From an uncultured Draconibacterium sp. (GTDB lineage Bacteria > Bacteroidota > Bacteroidia > Bacteroidales > Prolixibacteraceae), in the NCBI RefSeq assembly GCF_913060805.1, contig NZ_CAJXTC010000010.1, positions 62,001 to 126,000 on the forward strand: a stretch of 64,000 nt of DNA, written 5' to 3'. The notes under the pieces were generated by a model that saw nothing but the letters and a program-made list of their open reading frames with translations, did no database searches and was not told the origin of the DNA. How positions within the stretch are numbered: position 1 is the first letter of the stretch; the number at the start of each line of letters is the position of its first letter. The position numbers were made by a program, and so were the translations under genes. Positions 24,877-34,634 of this stretch are shown piece after piece.

Positions 24877-26784
24877 ATGAAAAGACTTAAAAATATTGTT
24901 CTGATACTTTTTTGTGCTACTCTTTGGATTGGGGCACAGGCACAGGATTCTAAAAAATCGGACAAGTTGTTTGAAGAAGCCCGAAAGTATTATGTCGACG
25001 ATAATTATCCGGCAGCAATTGAAGCGGCTGACAAGCTTTTAAAGAAAGACCCGGAGTATGCGAGTGCTCACCTTTTGTTGGCTGAGATTTATAAAGATTT
25101 GGATTCCACCCGCCTGGAAATAAAACACCTCACCAAGGCCGTAGAATTGGATGATAACCCGCTGATTGATTTTCGTTTAGGAGAATCGTTTTATAAGCTG
25201 GGAATGTATTCCGAGGCGCTCAGTTTCTACGAGAAATACAAGGAGAATAAAAATATTCCGGAAAAGCGGCAGTTTCTGTTGGCGTGTAAAATTGCCAGTT
25301 GTCGTTTCGCACTCAACAGCATCGAGAATCCGGTGGCTTTTGAGCCCACGAATCTGGGCGACGAGATAAACACTGCCAATGATGAATATTGGCCAACGCC
25401 GTCGCTCGATGGAAAACATTTGGTTTTTACCCGTTTGATGAAAGACGGGGGCCGGCCACAGGAAGACTTTTTTATGGCCGAAATCGACTCGTTCAACTGG
25501 GACAATGCTGTGCCGATGAGCGAAGTGAATACTGCAGATAACGAAGGTGCTCAAACATTATCGGCCGATGCAAAAATACTGTTCTTTACAGCCTGTAACC
25601 GTGGAGATGGTTTGGGGAGTTGCGATATCTATTTCTCACGATTAGTTGAAGGAAAATGGACCGAACCACAAAATGCAGGAGCACCTTTAAACACTGCGTC
25701 GTGGGAAGGACAACCTTCGCTATCGTCTGATAATCATTACCTCTATTTTTCGAGTAACCGGCCCGGAGGAATGGGACAAAAAGATATTTGGCGGATTGCT
25801 TTTAACGGCTTTTCAGACGATGGAAAACCGCAATGGGGTAAGCCGGAAAATATGAAAGCTTTGAATACTTCGGGCGACGAGATTTCGCCATTCATTCATG
25901 CCAATAACCACAACTTTTACTTTGCTTCCGATACGCATGTAGGTATGGGAGGGCTCGATTTGTTTACAGCCGAAATTACCGAATATGGCGAAGTGAAAGA
26001 CCTGAAAAATATGGGTTACCCCATAAATACCTACAAAGATGATATGGGGCTGACAATTAGCTCGATTGGCGATATTGCCTATTTTTCATCAGCACGTGAA
26101 TCGGATAACGGGCTTGATATTTTTTCCTTTAATCTGGATCGTGGATTACAACCACGACCTGTTACTTACATCAAAGCAAAAGTTACAAATAGAGCAACAA
26201 CCGAACCGGTTATGGCCGATATTGAGCTTGTTAACCTGAATTCATCAGTTAGTGAACCACGCATCGAAAAAGCCGACGAAAACGGCCAGATTATGCTCGC
26301 CTTGCCTGTGGGGCGCAATTATGCATTTAATGTTTCGGAAGATGGGTTTATGTTCTACTCGCAATCTATGCGTTTAGCGGATGAGAATTCTTTGACCGAT
26401 CCGTTTATTCTGAACATTGAATTGGAACCAATAGAAGTTGGTGCCGAAATGGATCTTCACAACATTTATTACGAAACCGATTCGTTTGCGATCCTTTCGG
26501 AGTCGGAACCTGAATTGCAGAAACTGGTCGGCTTTTTGAAAAATAATGGTGGCTTAAAAGTAGAGATTCAGGGACATACCGATAGCTCGGGTAATCCGGA
26601 AAGTAACCTTGAACTTTCGAAATTAAGGGCAAAATCGGTAGTTGATTACCTTGTTGAAAATGGTATTACAAGCAGCCGTTTGCAATCGGAAGGATATGGC
26701 GATACAAAACCTGTAGCTACCAACGAAACGGTTGAAGGACGCCGGTTAAATCGTAGAACAACGATTAAAATTATTGCCAAATAA
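24877..26784 (+). CDS. OmpA-family protein with TPR and PD40 repeats (PorE-like)
   Basis: Periplasmic peptidoglycan-binding protein. Order of parts: signal peptide (MKRLKNIVLILFCATLWIGAQAQ), TPR repeats to about residue 140, PD40/WD40-like propeller (NTANDEYWPTPSLDGKHLVF, SSNRPGGMGQKDIW, ASDTHVGMGGLDLF), a carboxypeptidase-regulatory-like domain from about residue 435, and OmpA-C (YYETDSFAILSESEP, QGHTDSSGNPESN, LSKLRAKSVVDYL, RRLNRRTTI). This is the architecture of PorE of the type IX secretion system. PorE itself is a lipoprotein; this protein has an SPI-type signal without Cys, so it may be a paralogue. Confidence 0.85.
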   Translation: MKRLKNIVLILFCATLWIGAQAQDSKKSDKLFEEARKYYVDDNYPAAIEAADKLLKKDPEYASAHLLLAEIYKDLDSTRLEIKHLTKAVELDDNPLIDFRLGESFYKLGMYSEALSFYEKYKENKNIPEKRQFLLACKIASCRFALNSIENPVAFEPTNLGDEINTANDEYWPTPSLDGKHLVFTRLMKDGGRPQEDFFMAEIDSFNWDNAVPMSEVNTADNEGAQTLSADAKILFFTACNRGDGLGSCDIYFSRLVEGKWTEPQNAGAPLNTASWEGQPSLSSDNHYLYFSSNRPGGMGQKDIWRIAFNGFSDDGKPQWGKPENMKALNTSGDEISPFIHANNHNFYFASDTHVGMGGLDLFTAEITEYGEVKDLKNMGYPINTYKDDMGLTISSIGDIAYFSSARESDNGLDIFSFNLDRGLQPRPVTYIKAKVTNRATTEPVMADIELVNLNSSVSEPRIEKADENGQIMLALPVGRNYAFNVSEDGFMFYSQSMRLADENSLTDPFILNIELEPIEVGAEMDLHNIYYETDSFAILSESEPELQKLVGFLKNNGGLKVEIQGHTDSSGNPESNLELSKLRAKSVVDYLVENGITSSRLQSEGYGDTKPVATNETVEGRRLNRRTTIKIIAK

Positions 26785-26799
26785 AGATTTTTGGTATCA

Positions 26800-26807
26800 T
26801 AACTTTG
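26800..26807 (+). promoter_or_regulatory. -7 box for the PQQ-like propeller gene
   Basis: TAACTTTG matches TAnnTTTG, 51 bp before the start at 26858 and 16 bp after the PorE-like gene ends. It suggests a separate promoter. Confidence 0.4.
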
Positions 26808-26857
26808 TTAGTTGTTTCATTTGTCTACTTTTATGGTTTGTACCAAAAATCTGATAA

Positions 26858-28207
26858 ATGAAACAACTGCTTTGTACCGCATTCGTATTAGTGTGTCTTA
26901 TTTTTACCGCCTCTTCACAAGAAAAATATCTTAATCAATGGCCATCCTTTCGGGGGCCGTTTGCCAAAGGTTTTATCGAAAATTCAAAAACAGTAAGTAG
27001 CTGGAATATCGAAACCGGAGAAAATGTGCTCTGGAAAACTCAGATACCCGGCTTAGGGCATTCAAGCCCTACAATTTGGGACGATAAAATGTTTATTTCT
27101 ACAGCCGTTAGCAGTTCGGGCGATAACGAAGTAAAAATAGGTTTGTACGGGGATGGTGATGCCGTGGAAGACGAGTCCATTCATGAATTCAAATTGTATT
27201 GCCTCGATAAAAATTCCGGCGAGATCGTTTGGGAAAAACTGGCCACCAAACGTGTTCCCAAAGTAAAACGTCATACAAAAGCATCGCATGCCGATGGTAC
27301 ACCTGCAACCGATGGAAAACATGTGGTTGTTTTCTTTGGCTCAAACGGGCTGTTCTGTTACAACATGGATGGAGAATTGGTTTGGCAAAAGGAATTCGAT
27401 AAAATGAATGCCGGGCCTTACGATGTGCCCGAGTTGGAGTGGGGATTCTCAAGTTCTCCAATTATTCATAACGACAAAGTAATCATTCAATGCGATTATT
27501 TAGGCGACTGTTTTTTGGCCTCGTACGATATAAATACCGGGGAAGAAATATGGAAAACATCGCGCGAGGAAGTTTCGACCTGGAGTTCTCCAACAGTGTT
27601 TGAAAAAGATGGAAAAACACAGGTGGTGGTAAACGGCTGGAAACACATGGGCGGTTACGATTTTGAAACCGGCAAAGAGATTTGGAAAATGAGTGGAGGA
27701 GGAGATATTCCTACGCCAACACCCGTAGTTGCCAACGACCTGATATTCATAAATAATGCACACGGCCGGTATTCGCCAATTTATGCCATAAAAACAGATG
27801 CTACCGGCGACATAACTCTCGAAAAGGATGAAACGGAAAATGAAAGTATCGTTTGGAGTATAAAACGTGGTGGCGCGTATATGCAAACGCCGCTGATTTA
27901 TGGCGATTATTTATATAACCTGCGTGGAAATGGTTCGTTAAATGTATTCAATGCAACTACGGGCGAATTGATGTATAAAGAAAGTCTGGGATCGGTTGGA
28001 GGTTTTACAGCGTCGGGTGTGGCTGCCGATGGGAAGGTTTATTTGTGCTCGGAACAAGGAGATGTTTTTGTTGTTAAAGCAGGCCCTGAGTTTGAAATTT
28101 TGGAGCACAATAAAATGAACGATGTGCTTATGGCTTCACCTGCAATAAGCGGCGATGTTTTGTATTTCAGAACGCAAAAATCGGTGATTGCTGTGGGAAA
28201 TAAATAG
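26858..28207 (+). CDS. Secreted PQQ-like beta-propeller protein
   Basis: Exported eight-blade-type propeller. Signal peptide MKQLLCTAFVLVCLIFTASSQ, then WPSFRGPFAKGFIEN and repeated blade motifs of the PQQ_2 form (GENVLWKTQIPGLGHSSPTIW, DKNSGEIVWEKL, NTGEEIWKTSREEVSTWSSPT, ETGKEIWKM). No PQQ or metal-binding dehydrogenase residues are apparent, so it is more likely a structural or BamB-like propeller than a quinoprotein dehydrogenase. Proteins of this type in Bacteroidota and Planctomycetota are often annotated as outer-membrane protein assembly factor BamB-like. It may share a transcript with the PorE-like gene (73-bp gap). Confidence 0.85.
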   Translation: MKQLLCTAFVLVCLIFTASSQEKYLNQWPSFRGPFAKGFIENSKTVSSWNIETGENVLWKTQIPGLGHSSPTIWDDKMFISTAVSSSGDNEVKIGLYGDGDAVEDESIHEFKLYCLDKNSGEIVWEKLATKRVPKVKRHTKASHADGTPATDGKHVVVFFGSNGLFCYNMDGELVWQKEFDKMNAGPYDVPELEWGFSSSPIIHNDKVIIQCDYLGDCFLASYDINTGEEIWKTSREEVSTWSSPTVFEKDGKTQVVVNGWKHMGGYDFETGKEIWKMSGGGDIPTPTPVVANDLIFINNAHGRYSPIYAIKTDATGDITLEKDETENESIVWSIKRGGAYMQTPLIYGDYLYNLRGNGSLNVFNATTGELMYKESLGSVGGFTASGVAADGKVYLCSEQGDVFVVKAGPEFEILEHNKMNDVLMASPAISGDVLYFRTQKSVIAVGNK

Positions 28208-28233
28208 CCTTGGGAATTGACCTTCTAATTAGT

Positions 28234-30321
28234 TTAAGGAGTGTTATTCCCGGTGAGGCCAATTAGTATGCTGATGTAGAAATTTCGAGGATTACCCGGA
28301 TAGTAGTATCGTGGAGGGTTGCCGCCAAACGAAGGGGCATTAACAGCCAGCATTGAGGAATAATGAATATCAAAAATATTTTGAACGCCTCCGCGGATAT
28401 CAAATTTAAAGTTGTCCTTTTTTCCTTCGTACCTGATTTCTGCATTGGTTAATCCAAATGCTTCCGAGAAAGTGCTATTAGCATCGTTTACAGGCATTTT
28501 TCCGTTATAGCGGTACCAACCGTTTATCGATAAGTTTTTGATGGGGGACAAGGTGGAACCAAAACTGAATGTTTCTTTTGCAGTTCCAGGTAAAAGATTG
28601 CCGGAATAATCGTTTCCTAAATTCACAAAATCGTTAAAATGATAGTTCGCCAATGTTGTACTTCCGTATAAAGTTAGCAGCGGATTTCTGTTGTGTGTAA
28701 TGGTTACCCATGTAAATTCGGCCTCGAAACCCGGGTGCACTGATTGCCCGGCATTAACACCAACATAAGCATCTTCGCCGGTGCGATGTGCCACAAGCAG
28801 GTTGTCGATATAAATGCGGTAGTAGCTTGCCGAAAGTTTAAACCGGTTGGTAATTTGGGTTCTGAATCCCGCTTCAAAACTCCATCCCGATTCCGGTTTT
28901 ATGTCGGGATTAATACTGCCTTCAGGCATTAAGGTTTCTTCGAAAGAAGGCGTTGAAAAACCATGGCTGATATTTCCAAAAATTGAATTCTCGTGATTCA
29001 AAAGAACATTTACTCCCAAACGCGGCGACAAAACCGGTTTGTAATTTCGGTTACCCGACTGGTCGCCGTTTTCCGTAAAATGATCGGTGTATTTAAAACG
29101 TGTGAGGTTTCCGTTCAAGCCGGCAGAAATAAATACCCGCTCTTTAATGTTCGATTCCAACTGAATAAAAAGATTCTCGTATTGTCGTTTTTCATTGTTA
29201 TCCGAAAGTAGCTGATCGTTATCGTTGTCGAAAGTCTGCCAGTCGTAGGTTTCGCGGAACATTTCCAAGCCGGTCGTCATCACCATACGAAATTCTTCTG
29301 TGGCAACAACTTTTTGAATGTAAGCACGCCACCCGATGTAGTCTGACGATTCTTTCAGGCGGTTAAACGGACGCAGTTCATCCAAATCGCGGATACTTCC
29401 AAAAACACCAACCGATATTTTGCCGTCGTTAAGCGTAAAACGATTAAACGACGCGCCAAATTGCGAGTTGCTATACTCCTCAAATCCCTTTACCGAAGCC
29501 CAGTTTTGTGCAGCACTTTCCGGATCGTTTTCATAGGTTTCCAAATCGAGCGAACTCGGAATATAGCCTTTCATTTTTGTGGCTTTTAGCAAAAACTGAA
29601 GGTTCGATTTTTCCGAAAAATTGTAAATGGAATTGATGAGCAGATTGCCCCGGTTTGTCGAATTATTTTCGCGGTAACCATCGCTCGAAAGCAATGCGCC
29701 AAGTGTGTAAATCTGTAATTTATTTGCAGTAACTCCGGCCGACAGCGTGTTTTTATACGTGCCAAATGAGGCCACTGTAGTTTTGTTTTGCACAAAATCC
29801 TTTACCACAGTTTTCGGATGAAAGAGCAGCACCCCGGCCAATCCGGCACCGTACAAACTCGATGATGGTCCTTTTATGATTTCAACACGTTGAATGGCTG
29901 AGTTTTCAAGGTCTTCCAAAACGGTTTCACCATCACCGGTAGTTAACGGTATTTCGCCAAAGTAAGCTTTAATTTTGTTTGTGCCGTATGGCGTTCGCGA
30001 GCCAATTCCTCGAATGGTTAAACGATTGGTGTTAAATGTGCCGTGGTGCATTAAAATTCCGGGAATGCGGTTCAACGCATCGATGGGAGTGAGTGCATCG
30101 CCCGATTCAAGTTGCTCGGGTTGCAGCAAATTAACCGGCGCCGGTGTATTAAAAATATTATATGGCGAACGAAATGCGGTAATGGTGATTTCTTCTATCT
30201 GATCACTTAACGGCGTTGTATCCTGACGTGTGAACGGTAATTGCGCATACAACACATTTGTAGGAATAAATCCGGAAATGATCAGGAAGAGTAGAAATGT
30301 ACACCATCTCGTTTTCATCAC
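28234..30321 (-). CDS. TonB-dependent outer-membrane receptor
   Basis: Ligand-gated porin energised by TonB. A signal peptide (ending NVLYAQ) and an ITITAFRSPYNIFNTPAPVNLL TonB-box region are followed by the plug (LNRIPGILMHHGTFNTNRLTIRGIGSRTPYG; RVEIIKGPSSSLYGAGLAGVL) and a barrel that ends in an aromatic residue-rich strand (NFYISILIGLTGNNTP). It has no N-terminal carboxypeptidase-like domain and no SusD partner, so it belongs with siderophore, heme or vitamin receptors rather than SusC. The substrate is unknown. It is isolated on the minus strand. Confidence 0.92.
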   Translation of the reverse strand: MMKTRWCTFLLFLIISGFIPTNVLYAQLPFTRQDTTPLSDQIEEITITAFRSPYNIFNTPAPVNLLQPEQLESGDALTPIDALNRIPGILMHHGTFNTNRLTIRGIGSRTPYGTNKIKAYFGEIPLTTGDGETVLEDLENSAIQRVEIIKGPSSSLYGAGLAGVLLFHPKTVVKDFVQNKTTVASFGTYKNTLSAGVTANKLQIYTLGALLSSDGYRENNSTNRGNLLINSIYNFSEKSNLQFLLKATKMKGYIPSSLDLETYENDPESAAQNWASVKGFEEYSNSQFGASFNRFTLNDGKISVGVFGSIRDLDELRPFNRLKESSDYIGWRAYIQKVVATEEFRMVMTTGLEMFRETYDWQTFDNDNDQLLSDNNEKRQYENLFIQLESNIKERVFISAGLNGNLTRFKYTDHFTENGDQSGNRNYKPVLSPRLGVNVLLNHENSIFGNISHGFSTPSFEETLMPEGSINPDIKPESGWSFEAGFRTQITNRFKLSASYYRIYIDNLLVAHRTGEDAYVGVNAGQSVHPGFEAEFTWVTITHNRNPLLTLYGSTTLANYHFNDFVNLGNDYSGNLLPGTAKETFSFGSTLSPIKNLSINGWYRYNGKMPVNDANSTFSEAFGLTNAEIRYEGKKDNFKFDIRGGVQNIFDIHYSSMLAVNAPSFGGNPPRYYYPGNPRNFYISILIGLTGNNTP

Positions 30322-30435
30322 AGGCTTTTTTGTTCTCTAACCAAAGTTTATGAAAGGTAGGGAATATTTTTGAGCCGTAAAAATGTGCGAAAACGGAATG
30401 GTGAATTTGGTGTCTTTTCAGCTATTTCGCTTTGT

Positions 30436-31545
30436 TTAGACGGTAACCTTTTTTAGTCCCAACAGAAAATCTTCATTAATGCTGGCACCTAGTCCGGGCG
30501 TTTCAGTAATGGTAATTTTACCCTTGTCGCCATAAATAATACCTCCTTCAACCGGATCTTCTTCCATCATTAATGGTGTGTCAAAATCGTAATAAACAAT
30601 GTTTTTTGAAGAAAGGGAAAAATGGGCTGCTGCGGTGAATCCCAAACGCGTTTCAAGGAATCCACCAACCTGGATTTCCATTTTTGCGGCTTTAGCAAAT
30701 TTCACAATCTTCAGTGCTTTAAAAATACCACCCGATTTGCTCAGTTTAATATTGATCAGGTCGCAGGCATATAAATCGATCAATCGTTTTGCATCGATGT
30801 GATCACAGCAGGTTTCGTCGGCCATAATTGGAATAGGGCTGAATCGCCGGATCTCAGGTAGAGCCATGTAATCCCAACGCGGAATAGGCTCCTCGCAATG
30901 TTGTATTTTATAAGGTGTAAGCGCTTTTAAAATATCGAGTGCTTCTTCGGTTTTCCATCCCTGGTTGGCATCCAAACGAATCGGAATTTTTGGACCAATC
31001 GCTTCGCGAATTCTTTTAATGCTTTCCACATCCTGTTCTTTCGAGTGGCCAAGCTTTACTTTTACGATCTCAAAACCATTCTCAACAATACGTTTAGCAT
31101 CGGCAGCCATCTTTTCCGGGTTGGTAAGACTTACCGTATAATCTATTTGCATTTCCTTGTCGTTTTGCCCTCCAAGAAATTGGTAAAGTGGTACACCGAC
31201 TTTTTGCGCCGAGATGTCATACAACGCCATGTCGAAAGCACTTTTTATGCTCGAATTACCATAAATAGTTTTGTCCATTGCGTGTGTGCATGCCTCAATG
31301 TCTTCCGGGTTTTTTCCTTTTAAAACCTGGGCCAGATACTGCCCAACAATAAAACAGGTTTCCATGCTTTCGCCGTTGATCGTCATAAACGGGCTACATT
31401 CGCCAAAGCCTGTAATGCCTTGGTTTGTGTGGATAACAACGATCACATTTTGGGCGTGATACATTGGGCCTAATGAAATAACAAAAGGTTCTTTTAATTT
31501 GATGGGAGATTGGTAGATATCAATCGTGTCGATTATAAGGTTCAT
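30436..31545 (-). CDS. Enolase-superfamily dipeptide epimerase
   Basis: Member of the mandelate-racemase/muconate-lactonizing group of the enolase superfamily. Catalytic and metal residues are in place: K162-x-K164 (VKVKLG), D192 (RLDANQGW), E218 (HCEEP), D243 (MADET) and K267/K270 (NIKLSKSGG). Length 369 fits dipeptide epimerases, with an IQVGGFLETRLGFTAAAHF end. Specificity depends on the 20s and 50s loops and cannot be read; it differs from the Ala-Glu type epimerase at 54189. It lies alone, 114 bp from the TonB receptor gene on the same strand. Confidence 0.85.
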   Translation of the reverse strand: MNLIIDTIDIYQSPIKLKEPFVISLGPMYHAQNVIVVIHTNQGITGFGECSPFMTINGESMETCFIVGQYLAQVLKGKNPEDIEACTHAMDKTIYGNSSIKSAFDMALYDISAQKVGVPLYQFLGGQNDKEMQIDYTVSLTNPEKMAADAKRIVENGFEIVKVKLGHSKEQDVESIKRIREAIGPKIPIRLDANQGWKTEEALDILKALTPYKIQHCEEPIPRWDYMALPEIRRFSPIPIMADETCCDHIDAKRLIDLYACDLINIKLSKSGGIFKALKIVKFAKAAKMEIQVGGFLETRLGFTAAAHFSLSSKNIVYYDFDTPLMMEEDPVEGGIIYGDKGKITITETPGLGASINEDFLLGLKKVTV

Positions 31546-31751
31546 TGTAATAGTGCAGTTTTTTTACAAAGTTGATAAATCTTTTCAATGAATTTGTATG
31601 ACAAATGATATAATTTGACAGATTAACAAAATAATTAAGATTTAAGATCACGTTTAAATTTTGATGGAGAAGAAAAACATTAAGATCCAAATTTCAGTAA
31701 TGAATCAGGTTATATGGGAAAGAAACTTCTTTTGTCTTATCAGACGGATTT

Positions 31752-32123
31752 TACTATTTGTCTTGCCACAAATAGTAAACACAAAAGTCAAGGCTGCGCC
31801 CGCTTCCCTCGGAAAAGCTGCGCGGTGCCTGCTAAAATTCCTGAAACTCGTCGTACCTCCTCAAACAACAGTAATTTTTTGACGCCGTCACCTCTTGTTT
31901 TCCGGCTCACCGGACGAGGCCAGGCTCCGATGTTTCTGACGCTACATTAGTGGACGGCCTCTTTTGGTCTTAGCGCGGAGTTGAAATAAAACCTTAATGA
32001 GAGCGGGAAGCTTCGAGGAATCGAGGAGATCACCCGTCCGAATTTGGGTTTTATGAGAATGGAGGGTTAAGATCAAAAGGAGCCTTGATCTTTGTGCATA
32101 CTATTTGGATTAAGCCAAATAGT
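31752..32123. repeat. Structured 372-bp intergenic element, possible dispersed repeat
   Basis: Both ends carry hairpins built from the same arms, ACTATTTG and CAAATAGT (31752-31777; 32100-32123). Inside, GGCCTCTTTTGGTCTTA (about 31955) is nearly complementary to TAAGATCAAAAGGAGCC (about 32068), and ATAAAACC pairs with GGTTTTAT. The element is GC-richer than its surroundings and has no convincing ORF. It resembles a non-autonomous repeat or structured RNA. The whole 31546-32288 gap holds nothing else that I recognise except the ilvN terminator. Confidence 0.6.
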
Positions 32124-32230
32124 TTGGCCGCCGGCAGGCAGAAATTACAATCTACTTTTTGTATAAAACTGATGATTCAAATGGAATTACAGGTGATGCT
32201 TGATTCGTATATTGAAAATGGGGATGGTAA

Positions 32231-32264
32231 AAAATAAAAAAGCCCGTCAGTTTTTCTGACGGGC
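32231..32264 (-). terminator. Terminator of the ilv operon
   Basis: Stem GCCCGTCAG / CTGACGGGC with a TTTTT loop. On the minus strand it is followed by a long U-tract (TTTTTTATTTTTT). It lies 25 bp after the ilvN stop. Confidence 0.92.
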
Positions 32265-32288
32265 AGGTAGTTTTGGACTATAGATTTT

Positions 32289-32831
32289 TTAATCTAAACT
32301 TGTTAAAAACGCATCGCGCTCTTTCAGGAACTCTGATAAACGCTCGATAGGATCGCGTGTTATCGCTACTCTTCCTGAGCGGATAAACTGCATTACCTTA
32401 AACTGGTTTAACTCCTCGAACAACGCTTGTGTATCTTCCTTGTGGCCGGTCTTTTCAATTACCACATAATCTTTGGTAATTTCAAGAATACGGGCGCCAG
32501 CTTTACGAACGATCGTTTCGATAGTGTCGCTCTCGTAAATCGGTTCGATCGGAACTTTATACAAAGCAATTTCCTGGAAGATCATTTCAGCGTTGGTGTG
32601 ATAAAAAGCTTTCAATACATCGATTTGCTTTTCAATTTGGCTAACCAGTTTTACCGCCATCGCATCGGTACAGTGTATTACTATTGTAAATTTATAGATG
32701 CCCTGCAATGCCGACTCTGATACGGTAAGACTGTCGATATTTGTTTTTCTGCGTGTGAAAACGTTTGTGATCCTGGTTAAAAGACCAATGTGGTTTTCAG
32801 AATAAACTGTAAGGATATATTCTTTTCTCAT
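32289..32831 (-). CDS. ilvN: Acetolactate synthase small (regulatory) subunit
   Basis: Regulatory subunit of acetohydroxyacid synthase, the first common step of valine/leucine/isoleucine synthesis. The N-terminal ACT domain (YILTVYSENHIGLLTRITNVFTRRKTNIDSLTVS) binds valine for feedback control; the C-terminal domain contains VVIEKTGHKEDTQALFEEL and the FIRSGRVAITR end. Length 180 is typical of the longer small subunits. It follows ilvB by 34 bp as the last gene of the operon. Confidence 0.95.
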   Translation of the reverse strand: MRKEYILTVYSENHIGLLTRITNVFTRRKTNIDSLTVSESALQGIYKFTIVIHCTDAMAVKLVSQIEKQIDVLKAFYHTNAEMIFQEIALYKVPIEPIYESDTIETIVRKAGARILEITKDYVVIEKTGHKEDTQALFEELNQFKVMQFIRSGRVAITRDPIERLSEFLKERDAFLTSLD

Positions 32832-32865
32832 TTTTTCAACTTTTTTCGTTATTCAAAATCCGAAT

Positions 32866-34563
32866 TTAAGGCTCTAAAATTACATCCGAAACTGATGCAC
32901 CCGTTGGAACCATCGGGAACACATTGTCTTCTTTCTCAATTTTCACCTCCAGCAAATAAGGACCATCGTGGTCGAGCATTTTTTTGATACTTGCATCCAG
33001 ATCCTCGCGTTTGTCAACGGTGTGGCCCGGTATTCCAAATCCTTTACCGATTGTAATAAAATCGGGATTATGCAATTCAGTAAACGAATAGCGTTTTTCG
33101 AAGAATAACTGCTGCCACTGACGCACCATTCCAAGGAAGTTGTTATTCAGCAACATGATTTTAACCGGCAAATTGTTTTGCGCGATTGTTCCCAGCTCCT
33201 GAACGGTCATTTGGAAACCACCATCGCCAACAATACCAACAACAGTACGGTCGGGTGCTCCAAGTTGTGCTCCCATTGCAGCTGGCAAACAAAATCCCAT
33301 TGTTCCCAAACCTCCCGAGGTTACATTACTTCTCGATTTTTTGAATCCGAAATAACGCTGTGCGATCATTTGGTGCTGACCAACATCGGTAACAAGAACA
33401 GCCTCATTATTTGTCTTTTCTGACACAATTCTAACGGCTTCACCCATTGTCAACCCCGGTTTTGTAGGGTAAAGGTCTTTCTGAATAACCTTTTCGTTTT
33501 CAATGGCGTCGCATTTTTTAAATTCGTTATGCCAGTTTTCGTGATTGTTCGGATTTACATTGTCGATAAGCATTTTTAATGCTTTTTTCGCATCACCCAA
33601 TACGGCCACATCCGTTTTTACGATCTTATCAATTTCTGCCGGATCGATCTCAATATGAATGATCTTGGCCTTTTTGGCGTATTCGCTAACCTTGCCGGTA
33701 ACGCGGTCGTCAAAACGCATTCCCACCGCAATAATCAGGTCGGCTTCGTTGGTGAGTTTATTCGGACCGTAGTTTCCGTGCATACCCAACATTCCTACAT
33801 TAAGCGGATGATCGGTTGGCAATGCAGAAAGTCCCAATAAGGTCCAGGCTGCAGGAATTCCGGTCTTTTCAATAAACGTTTTTACTTCTTCTTCAGCATG
33901 GCTGATAATAATTCCCTGTCCAACAAACAGCAACGGTTTTTTAGCTTCGTTAATTAAATCGGCAGCCGCTTTAATCTGGTGTGGATCAATACTGGTTTCC
34001 GGTACGTAACTGCGAATTTTTTTACATTTTTCGTATTCGTATTCCAGCTCGCCAAATTGTGCATCTTTTGTTACATCAATTAAAACCGGGCCCGGACGGC
34101 CAGTTGTGGCGATATAAAAAGCCTGAGCAATTACTTTCGGAATTTCTTCGGATGTAGTAATCTGGTAATTCCATTTAGTAACTGGAATTGACATTCCCAC
34201 GATGTCCGATTCCTGGAATGCATCGGTTCCGAGCAGCGGCTCAGCTACTTGTCCGGTGATACACACCAATGGTGTTGAATCGATCATCGCATCCGCGATT
34301 CCCGTCATAAGATTAGTAGCACCTGGACCTGAAGTTGCAAAGACAATTCCAGGTTTTCCGGTGACGCGCGCATAGCCCTGGGCACCATGAATGGCTCCCT
34401 GTTCGTGGCGGGTTAAAATATGTTTTACCTCTTTGTCAAAATCATACAACGCATCGTAAACGGGCATAATTGCACCGCCCGGATACCCGAAAATGGTATC
34501 CACCCCTTCTTCCATAAGCGACAGGATCAATGCTTGTGAACCGGTAACTTTTTTTGCTGTCAT
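32866..34563 (-). CDS. ilvB: Acetolactate synthase large (catalytic) subunit
   Basis: ThDP- and FAD-dependent catalytic subunit. Recognisable are the N-terminal FGYPGGAIMPVYDALYD, the catalytic Glu loop LTRHEQGAIHGAQGYAR, the ATSGPGATNLMTGIADA segment, and the ThDP motif GDGGFQMTVQELGTIAQNN...LLNNNFLGMVRQWQ. It converts pyruvate to acetolactate (or with 2-ketobutyrate to acetohydroxybutyrate). Biosynthetic rather than catabolic type, judged by the small subunit next to it. It lies between ilvD and ilvN. Confidence 0.96.
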   Translation of the reverse strand: MTAKKVTGSQALILSLMEEGVDTIFGYPGGAIMPVYDALYDFDKEVKHILTRHEQGAIHGAQGYARVTGKPGIVFATSGPGATNLMTGIADAMIDSTPLVCITGQVAEPLLGTDAFQESDIVGMSIPVTKWNYQITTSEEIPKVIAQAFYIATTGRPGPVLIDVTKDAQFGELEYEYEKCKKIRSYVPETSIDPHQIKAAADLINEAKKPLLFVGQGIIISHAEEEVKTFIEKTGIPAAWTLLGLSALPTDHPLNVGMLGMHGNYGPNKLTNEADLIIAVGMRFDDRVTGKVSEYAKKAKIIHIEIDPAEIDKIVKTDVAVLGDAKKALKMLIDNVNPNNHENWHNEFKKCDAIENEKVIQKDLYPTKPGLTMGEAVRIVSEKTNNEAVLVTDVGQHQMIAQRYFGFKKSRSNVTSGGLGTMGFCLPAAMGAQLGAPDRTVVGIVGDGGFQMTVQELGTIAQNNLPVKIMLLNNNFLGMVRQWQQLFFEKRYSFTELHNPDFITIGKGFGIPGHTVDKREDLDASIKKMLDHDGPYLLEVKIEKEDNVFPMVPTGASVSDVILEP

Positions 34564-34634
34564 ATTGTTTACTTTTTAGCGCCGGTGCTGATGCCGGCTA
34601 TCTGTTTGTTCTTTGTTTTATTCTTTTATCTCAA

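Noticed and set aside
26858-28207. PQQ-dependent dehydrogenase
   Set aside because: Only propeller repeats are visible; the disulfide ring, calcium ligands and catalytic Asp typical of quinoprotein dehydrogenases are not evident.
31661-31950. Short plus-strand frames before ilvN
   Set aside because: They lie in the structured GC-rich element, overlap each other in different frames and show no protein-like pattern.
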